DNA from: Bacteroidales bacterium
GTDB taxonomy: Bacteria; Bacteroidota; Bacteroidia; Bacteroidales; F082
Assembly (NCBI GenBank): GCA_017394865.1
Contig: JAFPWT010000011.1
Coordinates: 62,001-126,000 of the forward strand
Direction: 5' to 3'
DNA length: 64,000 bases
Positions 41,924-51,443 of this stretch are shown here, piece by piece (the first letter of the stretch is position 1; the number at the start of each line of letters is the position of its first letter). The notes under the pieces were generated by a model. That model did not search any database. It was given only the letters and a program-made list of their open reading frames with translations, and had not been told where the DNA came from. The position numbers and the translations under genes are program-made.

Positions 41924-43711
41924 ATGAAAAACATCCGAAACTTCTGCATCATCGCCCATATCGACCACGGCAAGTCAACACTCGCCGACCGTCTCCTTGA
42001 ACTTACCAAGACCGTCAGCGAAAAAGAACTCGTCGACCAAGTGCTTGACGACATGGACCTCGAACGCGAGCGTGGTATCACCATCAAGAGCCACGCCATC
42101 CAGATGAAATACAACTACAAGGGCGAGACATATACCCTCAACCTTATCGATACCCCCGGCCACGTCGACTTCTCCTACGAGGTGTCACGCTCCATCGCTG
42201 CCTGTGAAGGCGCTCTGCTGGTGGTCGATGCCACCCAAGGTATCCAAGCCCAGACCATAGCCAACCTGTATTCAGCACTGGAGCACGATCTGGAGATCAT
42301 TCCCGTGATGAACAAGATCGACATGGATAGCGCGATGATTGACATTGTGGAAGATCAGATCGTCGACCTGCTCGGCTGCGATCCATCTGAGATTCTTAAG
42401 GTGAGTGCCCGCACCGGTGAGGGCGTGCCTGCCGTGCTCGATGCTATCGTGGAAAAGGTGCCCTGCCCTAAAGGTGATCCTGATGCGCCGCTGCAAGCGT
42501 TGATCTTCGACTCGGTGTTCAATTCTTATCGTGGCATCATCGCCTACTATCGCATCATGAACGGCACCATCCATACCAATGACTTGGTGAAGTTCTTTGC
42601 CACAGGTAAGGAATATAACGCCGAGGAGATTGGCGTGTTGCAACTCAAGCAGGTGCCCAAGGCTCAACTTTCTGCTGGCGATGTGGGTTACATTATTTCG
42701 GGTATCAAGACCTCCAAGGAGGTGAAGGTGGGCGATACTATCACCCATGTGGAACGCCCTTGCGATCAGCCCGTGGCCGGCTTCGAGAATGTTAAACCTA
42801 TGCTTTTCGCAGGTATTTATCCTGTGGATGCTGACGACTACGAAGAACTCCGCGCTTCGCTTGAAAAACTGCAGTTGAACGATGCCTCCCTAGTGTGGGA
42901 GCCTGAGTCGTCGGCCGCTTTGGGCTTCGGTTTCCGCTGTGGCTTCCTCGGACTGCTCCATATGGAGATTGTGCAGGAACGTCTCGACCGTGAGTTCGAC
43001 ATGGATGTCATCACTACCGTGCCTAACGTGTCATTCAAGTGCTTCAAGACCGATGGTGAGATGATCGAGGTTCATAATCCTAGCGGGCTGCCCGAGGTGA
43101 CTAAGATCGACCATATCGAAGAGCCATATATTATCGCGCAGATCATCTCGAAGAATGATTTTACTGGTCCGATCATGACGCTTTGTATCGATCGGCGTGG
43201 TGTGCTCAAGAACCAGGTGTACCTTTCCACCGACCGTGTGGAGCTGACTTTCCAGATGCCGCTGAGCGAGATCGTGTTCGACTTCTACGACAAGCTCAAG
43301 TCGATCTCCAAGGGCTATGCTTCGTTCGACTATCATATTGCCGGTTACCAGGATGCCGATTTGGTGAAGCTTGACATCATGCTCAACGGTGAGTCGGTAG
43401 ATGCCTTATCTACCTTGATCCACCGTGGACATGCCTACGACTTCGGCCGTCGTATGTGTGAGAAGTTGAAGGAACTCATCCCACGCCATCAGTTCGATAT
43501 TGCCATCCAGGCTGCCATTGGCGCCAAGATCATTGCCCGTGAGACGGTACGACAGGTGCGTAAGGACGTGACAGCCAAGTGCTATGGCGGCGACGTGTCC
43601 CGTAAGCGCAAGCTCCTCGAGAAGCAGAAAGCTGGTAAGAAACGCATGCGCCAGATCGGTAACGTGGAGGTGCCCCAGTCAGCCTTCCTCGCCGTTCTTA
43701 AGCTGGACTAA
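41924..43711 (+). CDS. lepA: Translation elongation factor 4 (LepA)
   Basis: A 595-residue translational GTPase. G1 is AHIDHGKST near residue 12, followed by RGITIKS (G2), DTPGHVDF (G3) and NKID (G4). Domains II, III and V follow, and the C-terminal LepA-specific domain includes [19 protein letters not shown] and [14 protein letters not shown] at the end. EF4 back-translocates or remodels stalled ribosomes. The ATG at 41924 gives the family start ([19 protein letters not shown]). It converges on dprA. Confidence 0.96.
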   Translation: MKNIRNFCIIAHIDHGKSTLADRLLELTKTVSEKELVDQVLDDMDLERERGITIKSHAIQMKYNYKGETYTLNLIDTPGHVDFSYEVSRSIAACEGALLVVDATQGIQAQTIANLYSALEHDLEIIPVMNKIDMDSAMIDIVEDQIVDLLGCDPSEILKVSARTGEGVPAVLDAIVEKVPCPKGDPDAPLQALIFDSVFNSYRGIIAYYRIMNGTIHTNDLVKFFATGKEYNAEEIGVLQLKQVPKAQLSAGDVGYIISGIKTSKEVKVGDTITHVERPCDQPVAGFENVKPMLFAGIYPVDADDYEELRASLEKLQLNDASLVWEPESSAALGFGFRCGFLGLLHMEIVQERLDREFDMDVITTVPNVSFKCFKTDGEMIEVHNPSGLPEVTKIDHIEEPYIIAQIISKNDFTGPIMTLCIDRRGVLKNQVYLSTDRVELTFQMPLSEIVFDFYDKLKSISKGYASFDYHIAGYQDADLVKLDIMLNGESVDALSTLIHRGHAYDFGRRMCEKLKELIPRHQFDIAIQAAIGAKIIARETVRQVRKDVTAKCYGGDVSRKRKLLEKQKAGKKRMRQIGNVEVPQSAFLAVLKLD

Positions 43712-43736
43712 ACGTCATCGCTCCTCGCAATGACGT
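43712..43736. terminator. Hairpin between convergent lepA and dprA
   Basis: ACGTCAT (43712-43718) pairs with ATGACGT (43730-43736) immediately after the lepA stop. No good T tract follows on the plus strand, so termination strength is uncertain. Read on the minus strand, the unit CGTCATTGCGAGGAGC resembles a dispersed repeat seen in many bacterial genomes. Confidence 0.45.
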
Positions 43737-43763
43737 ACTAGCCGCAACTTTTTGGTCACCCTC

Positions 43764-44861
43764 TTAACATCGTTGATAGCGTTTCCCCGGCAACGCCAGT
43801 AGGATACCGTCAAATTCCAAGTTGAGCAGCAGACTCGCCAGTTTGGTGGTGGGTAGGTCTGTCTTTACGATGATGTCGTCGAGGCTGATGATATCTTGGT
43901 CGTCAAAACAATCCAAGATCAGCGTCTCTTCTTTCGAAAACTCCCTGAAGATGGAGGTCTGCCGTTCTTCGGCTTTTCGGCGTTCCCAGCGCATTACGTA
44001 GCGTAGCTGGGCCACGCTTTCCATGAGATGGGCACGGTTGGTGCGGATCAGGTAGTTACAGCCTTGGCTATAAAGATCTTTTATTTTTCCAGGGTAGGCG
44101 AACACGTCGCGGCTGTAAGAGTTGGCGAGGTCGGCGGTGATCAGCGATCCGCCTTTTAGTGCCGACTCGATGACGATGGTGGCGTCGGACATACCAGCGA
44201 TGATGCGGTTGCGTCGAGGGAAGTTTTCTCTGTCGGGCAGGGTGCCGCTCATACACTCGGTGAGCAGCCCGCCGTTCTTCAGCATTTCGACGGCCAGCTT
44301 TTTGTTGGCCGCAGGATAGATCTGCTGAAACCCGTTGCCGAGGACGCCCACGGTGGGGATTCCCACTTTCACTGCTGTGCGGTGTGCCGTGGTGTCGACC
44401 CCGTAGGCCAGTCCGCTGACCACCAGCACCCCATCGTCGACGAGGTCGTTTACCAGTTCGGTACAGCACTCTTTGCCATATTCTGTGATGTTTCGTGTCC
44501 CCACTATTGCGACGACACGATTTGTGTTCAACGGGACATTCCCTTTGTAATATAGCATCATCGGGCTGTCGTCGCATTGCAACAGTCTTCGGGGATAATC
44601 CTTGTCCTGGTAAAACAAGGGCTGGACGGCGTTCTTCTCGATGAACTCAACCTCCTGTTCCGCCCTTTTCAGGATGTCCTTCGGGTGACACAAGGCATCG
44701 ATGGTGACCTCCCTCATGCCATTGATTTTCTCTAATGCTTTGCGTTTCTCTTGAAACACGGCCTCTGCGCTCCCGCAGTAGGCAATGAACTTCTTTCCGC
44801 TGATGTCTCCAATCCCTGGGATCAGCGTGATGGCGATTTGATATATTAATTGGTTTTTCAT
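43764..44861 (-). CDS. dprA: DNA processing protein DprA
   Basis: A 365-residue protein. A short N-terminal helix-hairpin-helix region (LIPGIGDISGKKF) precedes the Rossmann-like DprA core: VAIVGTRNITEYG near residue 115, VVSGLAYGVDTTAHR near 150, GVLGNGFQQIYP near 175 and ENFPRRNRIIAGMSDATIVIE near 215. A C-terminal winged-helix-like domain (about 300-365) ends the protein. DprA binds single-stranded DNA and loads RecA during natural transformation. Competence genes of this kind are also kept in non-competent species. It is divergent from rsgA. Confidence 0.94.
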   Translation of the reverse strand: MKNQLIYQIAITLIPGIGDISGKKFIAYCGSAEAVFQEKRKALEKINGMREVTIDALCHPKDILKRAEQEVEFIEKNAVQPLFYQDKDYPRRLLQCDDSPMMLYYKGNVPLNTNRVVAIVGTRNITEYGKECCTELVNDLVDDGVLVVSGLAYGVDTTAHRTAVKVGIPTVGVLGNGFQQIYPAANKKLAVEMLKNGGLLTECMSGTLPDRENFPRRNRIIAGMSDATIVIESALKGGSLITADLANSYSRDVFAYPGKIKDLYSQGCNYLIRTNRAHLMESVAQLRYVMRWERRKAEERQTSIFREFSKEETLILDCFDDQDIISLDDIIVKTDLPTTKLASLLLNLEFDGILLALPGKRYQRC

Positions 44862-44954
44862 ATTTAAATTAATTTTTGATGCAAAAATAGTAATAATATT
44901 TTAATACTATGTATATAATCTTGAAATCTTGAAATCTGAAATCTTTTAATTTAT

Positions 44955-44962
44955 TATCTTTG
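44955..44962 (+). promoter_or_regulatory. Predicted -7 box (TATCTTTG) of rsgA
   Basis: Exact match ending 4 bp before the GTG start at 44967. Transcription is expected to start at or next to this codon, implying a leaderless message. Confidence 0.55.
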
Positions 44963-44966
44963 CGCC

Positions 44967-45899
44967 GTGAAAGGCAAAGTCATTAAATCAACGGGAAGCT
45001 GGTACATCGTCCTCGACGAACAGGGATGCCAATGGGAATGCCGCCTGCGGGGCAAGATACGCCTCGATGGGTTGCGTTCCACCAACCCCGTGGCGGTGGG
45101 CGACAATATTGTGTTTGAACGGGAGCCTGGGAAAGATACTGGTGTGATCACGAAGATTGAGACACGCAATAACCTCATCGTCCGCAAGTCAGTCAACCTG
45201 AGCAAGGCCTCGCACATCATCGCTGCCAACGTCGACTTGGCCATCATCGTGGCCTCCGTCACGCAACCGCGTACCTCCACGGGATTCATCGACCGCTTCA
45301 TGGTCACCGCCGAGGCCTATCATATCCCAACCGCCCTGGTGTTCAACAAATGTGATCTCTACAATGACGACCAGATAGGGGAGATGGCAGTGTTGATAGA
45401 ATACTACCAAAGCATTGGCTACACCTCGTTTGGGGTGTCGGCTAAGACGGGCTTCCAGCTTGACCAGCTGAAGGCCTTGATGCAGGATAAGATCTGTCTC
45501 TTTTCGGGACACTCCGGCGTTGGGAAGTCTGCTTTGGTGAATGCCTTGGATCCAAGCCAGCATCTGCGTATCGGAGAGATCTCCGATGTCCATAACAAAG
45601 GCAAGCACACCACCACCTTTGCCGAGATGCATCATCTCGACTTCGGAAGCTGGATTGTGGACACTCCCGGGATCAAGGAGTTTGCGCTTTACGACATGGA
45701 GACGGAGACTCTGGCGCAACGTTTTCCCGAGATGCGCAGTTTGATGAGCGAATGCCGCTTTGCCAACTGCACTCACACCCACGAGCCGGGCTGTGCCGTC
45801 AAAGAGGCTGTAGAGCGCGGCGACATCGCCGATTGGCGCTATAACAACTATTTGAAAATGTATAACAACGAGGATTGGAGCTATGGAACCGACGATTAA
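44967..45899 (+). CDS. rsgA: Ribosome small-subunit-dependent GTPase RsgA
   Basis: A 310-residue protein. An N-terminal OB fold (about 1-70) is followed by a circularly permuted GTPase (G4 FNKCDL near 129, G1 SGHSGVGKSALVN at about 180-192, G3 DTPGIKEF near 231). A zinc finger with Cys/His in CRFANCTHTHEPGC lies at about 262-275. RsgA checks late 30S maturation. The GTG start at 44967 is used because no in-frame ATG precedes the OB fold. It overlaps the following gene by 17 bp. Confidence 0.93.
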   Translation: MKGKVIKSTGSWYIVLDEQGCQWECRLRGKIRLDGLRSTNPVAVGDNIVFEREPGKDTGVITKIETRNNLIVRKSVNLSKASHIIAANVDLAIIVASVTQPRTSTGFIDRFMVTAEAYHIPTALVFNKCDLYNDDQIGEMAVLIEYYQSIGYTSFGVSAKTGFQLDQLKALMQDKICLFSGHSGVGKSALVNALDPSQHLRIGEISDVHNKGKHTTTFAEMHHLDFGSWIVDTPGIKEFALYDMETETLAQRFPEMRSLMSECRFANCTHTHEPGCAVKEAVERGDIADWRYNNYLKMYNNEDWSYGTDD

Positions 45900-46221
45900 G
45901 GACTTATTGATGAAGCAATTGGAGACCTATGAGGCCTGTCTGATCCAACTGGAGATGGGGACGTACGACTATAGCCTCGCTGAGATTGCAAGGATTGTGG
46001 AGGAAAACGACGCCAAGATCTTGGGCTTGACTGTTGATGACATCCCTGAGGAGCCTGGGAGGATCGTGGTAATCCTTCTCATCAACCAGCCTGAATGCGG
46101 TGCCATCGTCAAGAGCTTCTATCGTTATAACTATAACGTTGTCAGCACTCTTAGCTCGCCTGACGAAAACCATGACCTGCTCGACAGGTTCTCGTTGTTG
46201 ATGCGTTACATGAATGTATAA
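45883..46221 (+). CDS. Stand-alone ACT-like domain protein (C-terminal half of a CBS-ACT protein)
   Basis: A 112-residue protein. The segment TYDYSLAEIARIVEENDAK and the following KILGLTV...RIVVILLINQPECGAIVKSF...RYNYNV, with the end LLMRYMNV, match the C-terminal ACT-like half of the CBS-domain proteins that usually stand beside nadK in Bacteroidetes. The two CBS repeats that normally precede it (about 110-120 residues) are missing, and the upstream DNA encodes rsgA. It overlaps rsgA by 17 bp and precedes nadK by 12 bp. Ligand and role are unknown. Confidence 0.65.
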   Translation: MEPTIKDLLMKQLETYEACLIQLEMGTYDYSLAEIARIVEENDAKILGLTVDDIPEEPGRIVVILLINQPECGAIVKSFYRYNYNVVSTLSSPDENHDLLDRFSLLMRYMNV

Positions 46222-46233
46222 AATGAAAAACCT

Positions 46234-47058
46234 ATGAAAATTGCCATCTATGGAAAGACCATTGCTCCTGAGAACGAGGGGTATATGAACCAGTTGATTG
46301 AGGAGCTGAAGAAGAACGGTGTGGAGATCGTGACCTGCTTCAACCGAAGGGAGCCGATTGACGATGATGTGGACCTGTTGCTTTCCATTGGCGGTGATGG
46401 CACCATGCTTGACGCAGTGCCGCTGGTGGGTGCCTCGGGTATCCCGATGCTGGGGATCAACATGGGACGGCTTGGCTTTATCTCAAGCGTGGCCAAAGAG
46501 GAGATCCATCAGGCGGTGAGCCTGCTTATGGAAGGCCGATATACTACTGAGAGTCGTACATTGCTCGAGTTGGTGGCCCCGCAAGGTGTTTTCAACGACA
46601 AGGTCAATTATGCCCTCAACGAAATCAACATCATCCGCAATCCCGAGCATTCACTGCTCTCCGTCAAAGTTTTCGTCAACGACCTCTTCCTCAATACTTA
46701 CTGGGGTGATGGCATCTTGATGGCTACTCCAACGGGTTCCACGGCTTATTCGCTCAGCGCCGGAGGGCCTATACTCACGCCCGACTCGCATAATTTTGTG
46801 ATCACCCCGATCGCTGCACACAACCTTACAGTACGTCCCATCGTCATCCCCGATGACAGTGAGGTGCGCATCCAAGTGGAAGGCCGGGAAAAAAAATTTG
46901 TGTTCAGCATGGACTCGCGTGTATGTGCCTTGGATACCTCGGTGGAGCTGGTGGTACGCAAGGCCAACTTCTGCATCCGTACCGTCAGGATGGAGGGTAC
47001 AGACTTTTTCAGCACCATCCGCAATAAACTCATGTGGGGCAAGGACAATAGAAATTGA
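46234..47058 (+). CDS. nadK: NAD kinase
   Basis: A 274-residue protein with GGDGTMLD at 53-60, NMGRLGFIS near 88, NEINIIRNPEHS near 130 and TPTGSTAYSLSAGGPI near 168, all hallmark NAD kinase motifs. It phosphorylates NAD to NADP using ATP or polyphosphate. It forms a unit with rsgA and the ACT-like gene. A separate promoter for the outer-membrane protein gene follows. Confidence 0.95.
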   Translation: MKIAIYGKTIAPENEGYMNQLIEELKKNGVEIVTCFNRREPIDDDVDLLLSIGGDGTMLDAVPLVGASGIPMLGINMGRLGFISSVAKEEIHQAVSLLMEGRYTTESRTLLELVAPQGVFNDKVNYALNEINIIRNPEHSLLSVKVFVNDLFLNTYWGDGILMATPTGSTAYSLSAGGPILTPDSHNFVITPIAAHNLTVRPIVIPDDSEVRIQVEGREKKFVFSMDSRVCALDTSVELVVRKANFCIRTVRMEGTDFFSTIRNKLMWGKDNRN

Positions 47059-47093
47059 TTTTCTGCGTTGTCACATTATTAAAAAAATTGTCT

Positions 47094-47101
47094 TAACTTT
47101 G
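47094..47101 (+). promoter_or_regulatory. Predicted -7 box (TAACTTTG) of the DUF6089-uppS-bamA unit
   Basis: Exact TAnnTTTG match 15 bp before the ATG at 47117. Confidence 0.5.
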
Positions 47102-47116
47102 CACACTTTTAATTTT

Positions 47117-47980
47117 ATGAAGAGAAGACTGCGTTTTTTGATGGTGACAATGAGCCTGGCTCTACTGAGTCTGGCTGGCTCTGTTTCGTACGCCCAAAGT
47201 CCAAAGACTATCGAAGTGGGGCCTCATTTCGGTGCCACTACCTATGCCGGTGATCTGAATGTTTGGCGAAACCTTGGTCAATGGGAATGGAGAAGTCTGA
47301 AACAATTTCATTACGAATGGGGTGCTGTGGCACGTTATAACTACGACTCTCGTTGGTCGTTCCGTCTCGATTACACCCATCTCCATCTCAGAGCTGGCGA
47401 CTCCATTGCCGCTTGGCGGCCTCAGGGTGACCTGAACTTCAGGACTACCGTCAACGACTTGAGTTTTGTGGTGGAATTCAATTTCTTGGACTACTACACA
47501 GGCAAATACGACAAGGGATTCTCTCCATATATCTTCTTGGGCATTTCAGGCATGATGTATGACGTGCAGCCTTTCACAGGTGATGAGGCCTGTGATACGC
47601 TGTATTTCAACAATCTCCATATGGACGATGCTGGCGCTGATGCTTTCACCGTTGATGGGGTGCGAGAGGGATTCAACTATGGGCTTTCCATCCCGTTTGG
47701 CCTTGGCTGCAAGATGTCCATCTCAGAACATCTCGCTGCCACTGTTGAATGGCGTATGCATTATGCTTTGACCGATTATCTCGATGGCGTTCACGGCAAC
47801 TACGCCAAGGAACACGCTGTCGCCAATGAATACGATTTCACCGATCCGACGGGGAACTTTCCCGAAGGGTACCAACGCGGTAATGCGCGTACTAACGACT
47901 GGTTTGGGATGCTTAACCTCTCGCTCACTTGGAAGTTTGTGATCCCAGACAGCGCAGCTTGTAAAATGACCGACCATTGA
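47117..47980 (+). CDS. DUF6089-like outer-membrane beta-barrel protein
   Basis: A 287-residue exported protein with a signal peptide (to about SVSYAQS). Alternating aromatic/polar strands suggest a small beta-barrel (VGPHFGATTYAGDLN, WSFRLDYTHLHLRAGD, FSPYIFLGISGMMY). In Bacteroidetes a protein of this DUF6089 type usually precedes uppS and bamA, as here. A role in outer-membrane biogenesis is likely from context; the biochemical role is unknown. The ATG at 47117 is used because it gives the signal peptide and follows the -7 box. The uppS ATG lies 2 bp after its stop. Confidence 0.78.
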   Translation: MKRRLRFLMVTMSLALLSLAGSVSYAQSPKTIEVGPHFGATTYAGDLNVWRNLGQWEWRSLKQFHYEWGAVARYNYDSRWSFRLDYTHLHLRAGDSIAAWRPQGDLNFRTTVNDLSFVVEFNFLDYYTGKYDKGFSPYIFLGISGMMYDVQPFTGDEACDTLYFNNLHMDDAGADAFTVDGVREGFNYGLSIPFGLGCKMSISEHLAATVEWRMHYALTDYLDGVHGNYAKEHAVANEYDFTDPTGNFPEGYQRGNARTNDWFGMLNLSLTWKFVIPDSAACKMTDH

Positions 47981-47982
47981 AA

Positions 47983-48726
47983 ATGACACTGAAAGAACAA
48001 ATCAACATAGAACGTCTGCCCAGGCATATCGCCATCATCATGGATGGTAACGGACGCTGGGCTAAAGAACATGGCAAACCGAGACTCTTTGGTCATCGTT
48101 CGGCAGTCCAATCTGTCAGAGATGTGAATGAGGCATGCGCTGAACTCGGCGTGGAATACCTCACCTTATATGCCTTCTCGACTGAGAACTGGAATCGTCC
48201 AGCCGACGAGGTGAGTGGATTGATGACGCTGTTCTCGCAAACCATCAAGAAAGAGACCTCCACGCTACTGAAAAACGGCATCCGCCTGAATGTGATCGGC
48301 GACACTGAACGCATGTCGCAAGGCATCCGTGACGAATTTTCCCGTGCCATCGACATCACCAGCAAGGGCGAACGCATGGAACTGACTCTCGCATTGAGTT
48401 ATTCAGGCCGTTGGGACATCACCGATGCGGCACGCCGCATGGCTCAAGCCGCCAAGGAAGGGACGCTTGACCCCAATACCATCACCGAAGATACCGTCAG
48501 TAGCTATCTCTCCACGGCAGGGCGCCCTGATCCCGAATTGTTGATCCGTACCAGCGGAGAACTCCGCATCAGTAATTTCTTGATGTGGCAGCTGGCCTAT
48601 TCGGAGCTGTACTTCACTTCGAAATACTGGCCTGACTTTAGGAAGGATGACCTCTATGAAGCTATCATCGACTACCAACACCGCGAACGCCGATTTGGCA
48701 AGACCAGCGAACAAATAACCAAATGA
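47983..48726 (+). CDS. uppS: Undecaprenyl pyrophosphate synthase
   Basis: A 247-residue cis-prenyltransferase. It carries IAIIMDGNGRWA (catalytic D21), GHRSAVQSVRDV, LTLYAFSTENW and RPDPELLIRTSGELRISNFLMWQLAYSELYF. It makes the C55 carrier lipid for cell-wall and surface polysaccharides. The ATG at 47983 is chosen over a TTG two codons earlier. Its end overlaps the bamA start by 4 bp. Confidence 0.95.
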   Translation: MTLKEQINIERLPRHIAIIMDGNGRWAKEHGKPRLFGHRSAVQSVRDVNEACAELGVEYLTLYAFSTENWNRPADEVSGLMTLFSQTIKKETSTLLKNGIRLNVIGDTERMSQGIRDEFSRAIDITSKGERMELTLALSYSGRWDITDAARRMAQAAKEGTLDPNTITEDTVSSYLSTAGRPDPELLIRTSGELRISNFLMWQLAYSELYFTSKYWPDFRKDDLYEAIIDYQHRERRFGKTSEQITK

Positions 48727-51377
48727 TTAAAATGAAAAATAATATACCCTTGAAACGTTTTTTGATCTTCTGTGGACTTCTCGTCTTCCTGATGGCGGGT
48801 AACAGCGTCATGGCGCAGATCAAGATCGGCGACGACTTGTCGGATATCGACTATAACAATCCCCAAAAGTACACGATAGGGGGTATCACCGTTGAAGGCA
48901 CAAAATTTGTCGATCCTAACGTTTTGGCCAGTCTTTCCGGCTTGAGGGTTGGCAGCGAAATTACGGTGCCGGGTGATGATATTGCCATGGCTATCCGCAA
49001 AATCTGGGATCAGGGAATGTTCGAAGATGTTGCGGTCAACGCCACCAATATCGTGGGCGGAAAGATCTTCCTGCAAATCGTTGTGCAGGAACGCCCCCGC
49101 GTTTCCAGGTTCTCTTTTGATGGTATCAAAAAATCAGAGGCTGACGATATTCGCAATAGGATCAACCTCTCCAGAGGTGATATTGCCACCAACCATTTGG
49201 AAACCAAGACACGGCGCATTATCGAGGATTATTATTCTGAGAAGGGTTACCTCGATGCGGAAGTCACCATCGTCCAAGTGCCTGACACTACCCGTGAAAG
49301 CTATGTGGATCTTCAGATCACTATTGATAAAGGCAAGCAGGTGAAAATCGGGAAGATCAACCTGTATGGTAATGATAATCTCTCCGATGCCCAGATATAT
49401 TCAGCAATGGAGGAGACGAAGCAAAAGGGCGTGTTTAACCCTCTTGAGCCTCTAGGTCCCATGGTGATCAATACCTTGGCTGACGCCTTGACGTTGAAGC
49501 CGCTGAAGGCCATCACTGACGTGGAGGAGTATTTCTATGAAAACTACCGCCCCAGGATCTTCAAGAGCTCCAAGTTTTTGGAATCAAATTACGAAAACGA
49601 CAAGCAGAATATCATCGCCAAATACAATACCAAAGGATACCGCGATGCCATCATTGTCAGAGATTCGGTTTACAAGCTCGATGATGGTGACTTGGGCATC
49701 GACATTGTGATTGACGAAGGCAGCCTTTACCATTACCGGAATATCTCTTGGACGGGCAACACCAAATACAGCAGTGAGACGCTCGACGGCGTACTCGGCA
49801 TCAAGTCTGGCGATGTATACAACAAGGAGCTGCTTAACAACAACCTCACCTATAGCGAGACTACACTCGACATCTCTTCGCTATACATGGATGATGGTTA
49901 CCTCTTCTTCCGTGTGGATCCTGTGGAGGTCCAAGTGGAGAACGACTCCATCGACCTTGAGATCCGTCTTAGCGAAGGCCAGCAGGCTCGAATCAGCAAT
50001 GTGACTTTGAAGGGCAACACGAAGACCAACGACTTTGTGGTGATCCGTGAGATGTATACCCGTCCGGGACAACTCTTCAGCCGTAGCGATGTGACCCGCA
50101 CGGTCAGAGAACTTGCTACATTGGGATTTTTCAACCAGGAGTCGATCAATCCCGATGTGCGTCCGAATTATCAGGACAACACCGTCGATATCGAGTATCA
50201 AGTGGAGGAAGCCAGTGCCGACCAGGTCTCGTTCTCCGCTGGATGGGGCTATAGCATGTTGATTCTTCAGGCAGGCCTGTCGTTCAACAACTTCTCCATG
50301 AGAAATCTGTTTAAAGGCGATGCCTGGAAACCTATCCCTGGTGGTGATGGACAGAAGCTGTCGCTCAATGTGTCGACTTACGGCACGCGCTATATCGGCT
50401 ACTCAGCCTCATTTACTGAGCCTTGGCTCGGCGGCCGTAAGCCCAACTCGCTGACGACCTCCATCTACCAGTCGTATTACAGCAACGGCTTAAGTAGGAG
50501 TGATGAGAACTTCGGATATTTCCGCATGACGGGTGCCACGGTGGGTATTGGAAAACGCTTGACGTGGCCTGATGACTACTTCACGCTATATCACGGCATC
50601 TCGCTGATGCAGTACCGCCTGAAGAACTATGCCAGCGTCCTCAACTTCGGCTCGGGCAACGGCAACTTCAACATGATCAGCTACAACTTCAATATCGGAC
50701 GTAACTCCGTTAGCCAGCCGCTCTACCCGCGTAGCGGTTCGGAGGTGCAGCTGTCGCTCGAGATCACCCCGCCCATTTCGCTCTTCACCGATAAGAACTA
50801 TGCAGGATTGTCGGAAGACGAACGTTATAAATGGATTGAGATGCACAAGTGGAAGTTCAAAGCAGCTTGGTATTCTGAGCTGTATGAAAAGCTGGTGCTG
50901 ATGACCCGTGTGCGATTTGGCTATCTCGGTTACTATAACGAGAACATTGGTCCGACGCCGTTCCATCGTTTCTATCTCGGCGGTGACGGCCTTGGCACAT
51001 ATAACTTTGACAGCCGTGAGATTGTGGGTATGAGAGGTTATAAGAATGAGTCGCTTACCCCGGAAAGCAGCAATGGCGTTGCCATAGGTGGCAATATCTT
51101 TGCCAAATATACCATGGAGTTGCGTTATCCCTTGTCGCTTAACCCTACGGCCACCATCTACGCCATGGGCTTTGTCGAGGCGGGCAACTGCTGGCTGGGA
51201 TTCGAGAACTTCAACCCATTCAAGGTATATCGTTCCGCCGGTATCGGCGCCCGTATCTACCTCCCGATGTTTGGACTGTTGGGTCTTGACTGGGGCTACG
51301 GATTCGATGCGGTACCAGGCGATGCCAGTGCCAATGGCAGCCAGTTCCACTTCTCCATCGGAGGCTCTATTGACTAA
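48723..51377 (+). CDS. bamA: Outer-membrane protein assembly factor BamA
   Basis: An 884-residue Omp85 protein: a signal peptide (to about VMAQ), five POTRA repeats (about 45-470; each with a strand-helix-helix-strand pattern, for example ITVEGTKFVDPNVL) and a C-terminal 16-strand barrel from about 500. The lid/loop-6 region includes GMRGYKNESLTP, and the protein ends GSQFHFSIGGSID. BamA inserts beta-barrel proteins into the outer membrane. The start at 48723 overlaps uppS (ATGA); an ATG three codons later at 48732 is equally possible. It is followed by two Skp-type chaperone genes, the usual Bacteroidetes order. Confidence 0.95.
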   Translation: MIKMKNNIPLKRFLIFCGLLVFLMAGNSVMAQIKIGDDLSDIDYNNPQKYTIGGITVEGTKFVDPNVLASLSGLRVGSEITVPGDDIAMAIRKIWDQGMFEDVAVNATNIVGGKIFLQIVVQERPRVSRFSFDGIKKSEADDIRNRINLSRGDIATNHLETKTRRIIEDYYSEKGYLDAEVTIVQVPDTTRESYVDLQITIDKGKQVKIGKINLYGNDNLSDAQIYSAMEETKQKGVFNPLEPLGPMVINTLADALTLKPLKAITDVEEYFYENYRPRIFKSSKFLESNYENDKQNIIAKYNTKGYRDAIIVRDSVYKLDDGDLGIDIVIDEGSLYHYRNISWTGNTKYSSETLDGVLGIKSGDVYNKELLNNNLTYSETTLDISSLYMDDGYLFFRVDPVEVQVENDSIDLEIRLSEGQQARISNVTLKGNTKTNDFVVIREMYTRPGQLFSRSDVTRTVRELATLGFFNQESINPDVRPNYQDNTVDIEYQVEEASADQVSFSAGWGYSMLILQAGLSFNNFSMRNLFKGDAWKPIPGGDGQKLSLNVSTYGTRYIGYSASFTEPWLGGRKPNSLTTSIYQSYYSNGLSRSDENFGYFRMTGATVGIGKRLTWPDDYFTLYHGISLMQYRLKNYASVLNFGSGNGNFNMISYNFNIGRNSVSQPLYPRSGSEVQLSLEITPPISLFTDKNYAGLSEDERYKWIEMHKWKFKAAWYSELYEKLVLMTRVRFGYLGYYNENIGPTPFHRFYLGGDGLGTYNFDSREIVGMRGYKNESLTPESSNGVAIGGNIFAKYTMELRYPLSLNPTATIYAMGFVEAGNCWLGFENFNPFKVYRSAGIGARIYLPMFGLLGLDWGYGFDAVPGDASANGSQFHFSIGGSID

Positions 51378-51443
51378 GGATGGAAATCGGCATGGTTATT
51401 GATGAAATTAATTTTTTGTAAATCAATCAAACAACAATAGAAA

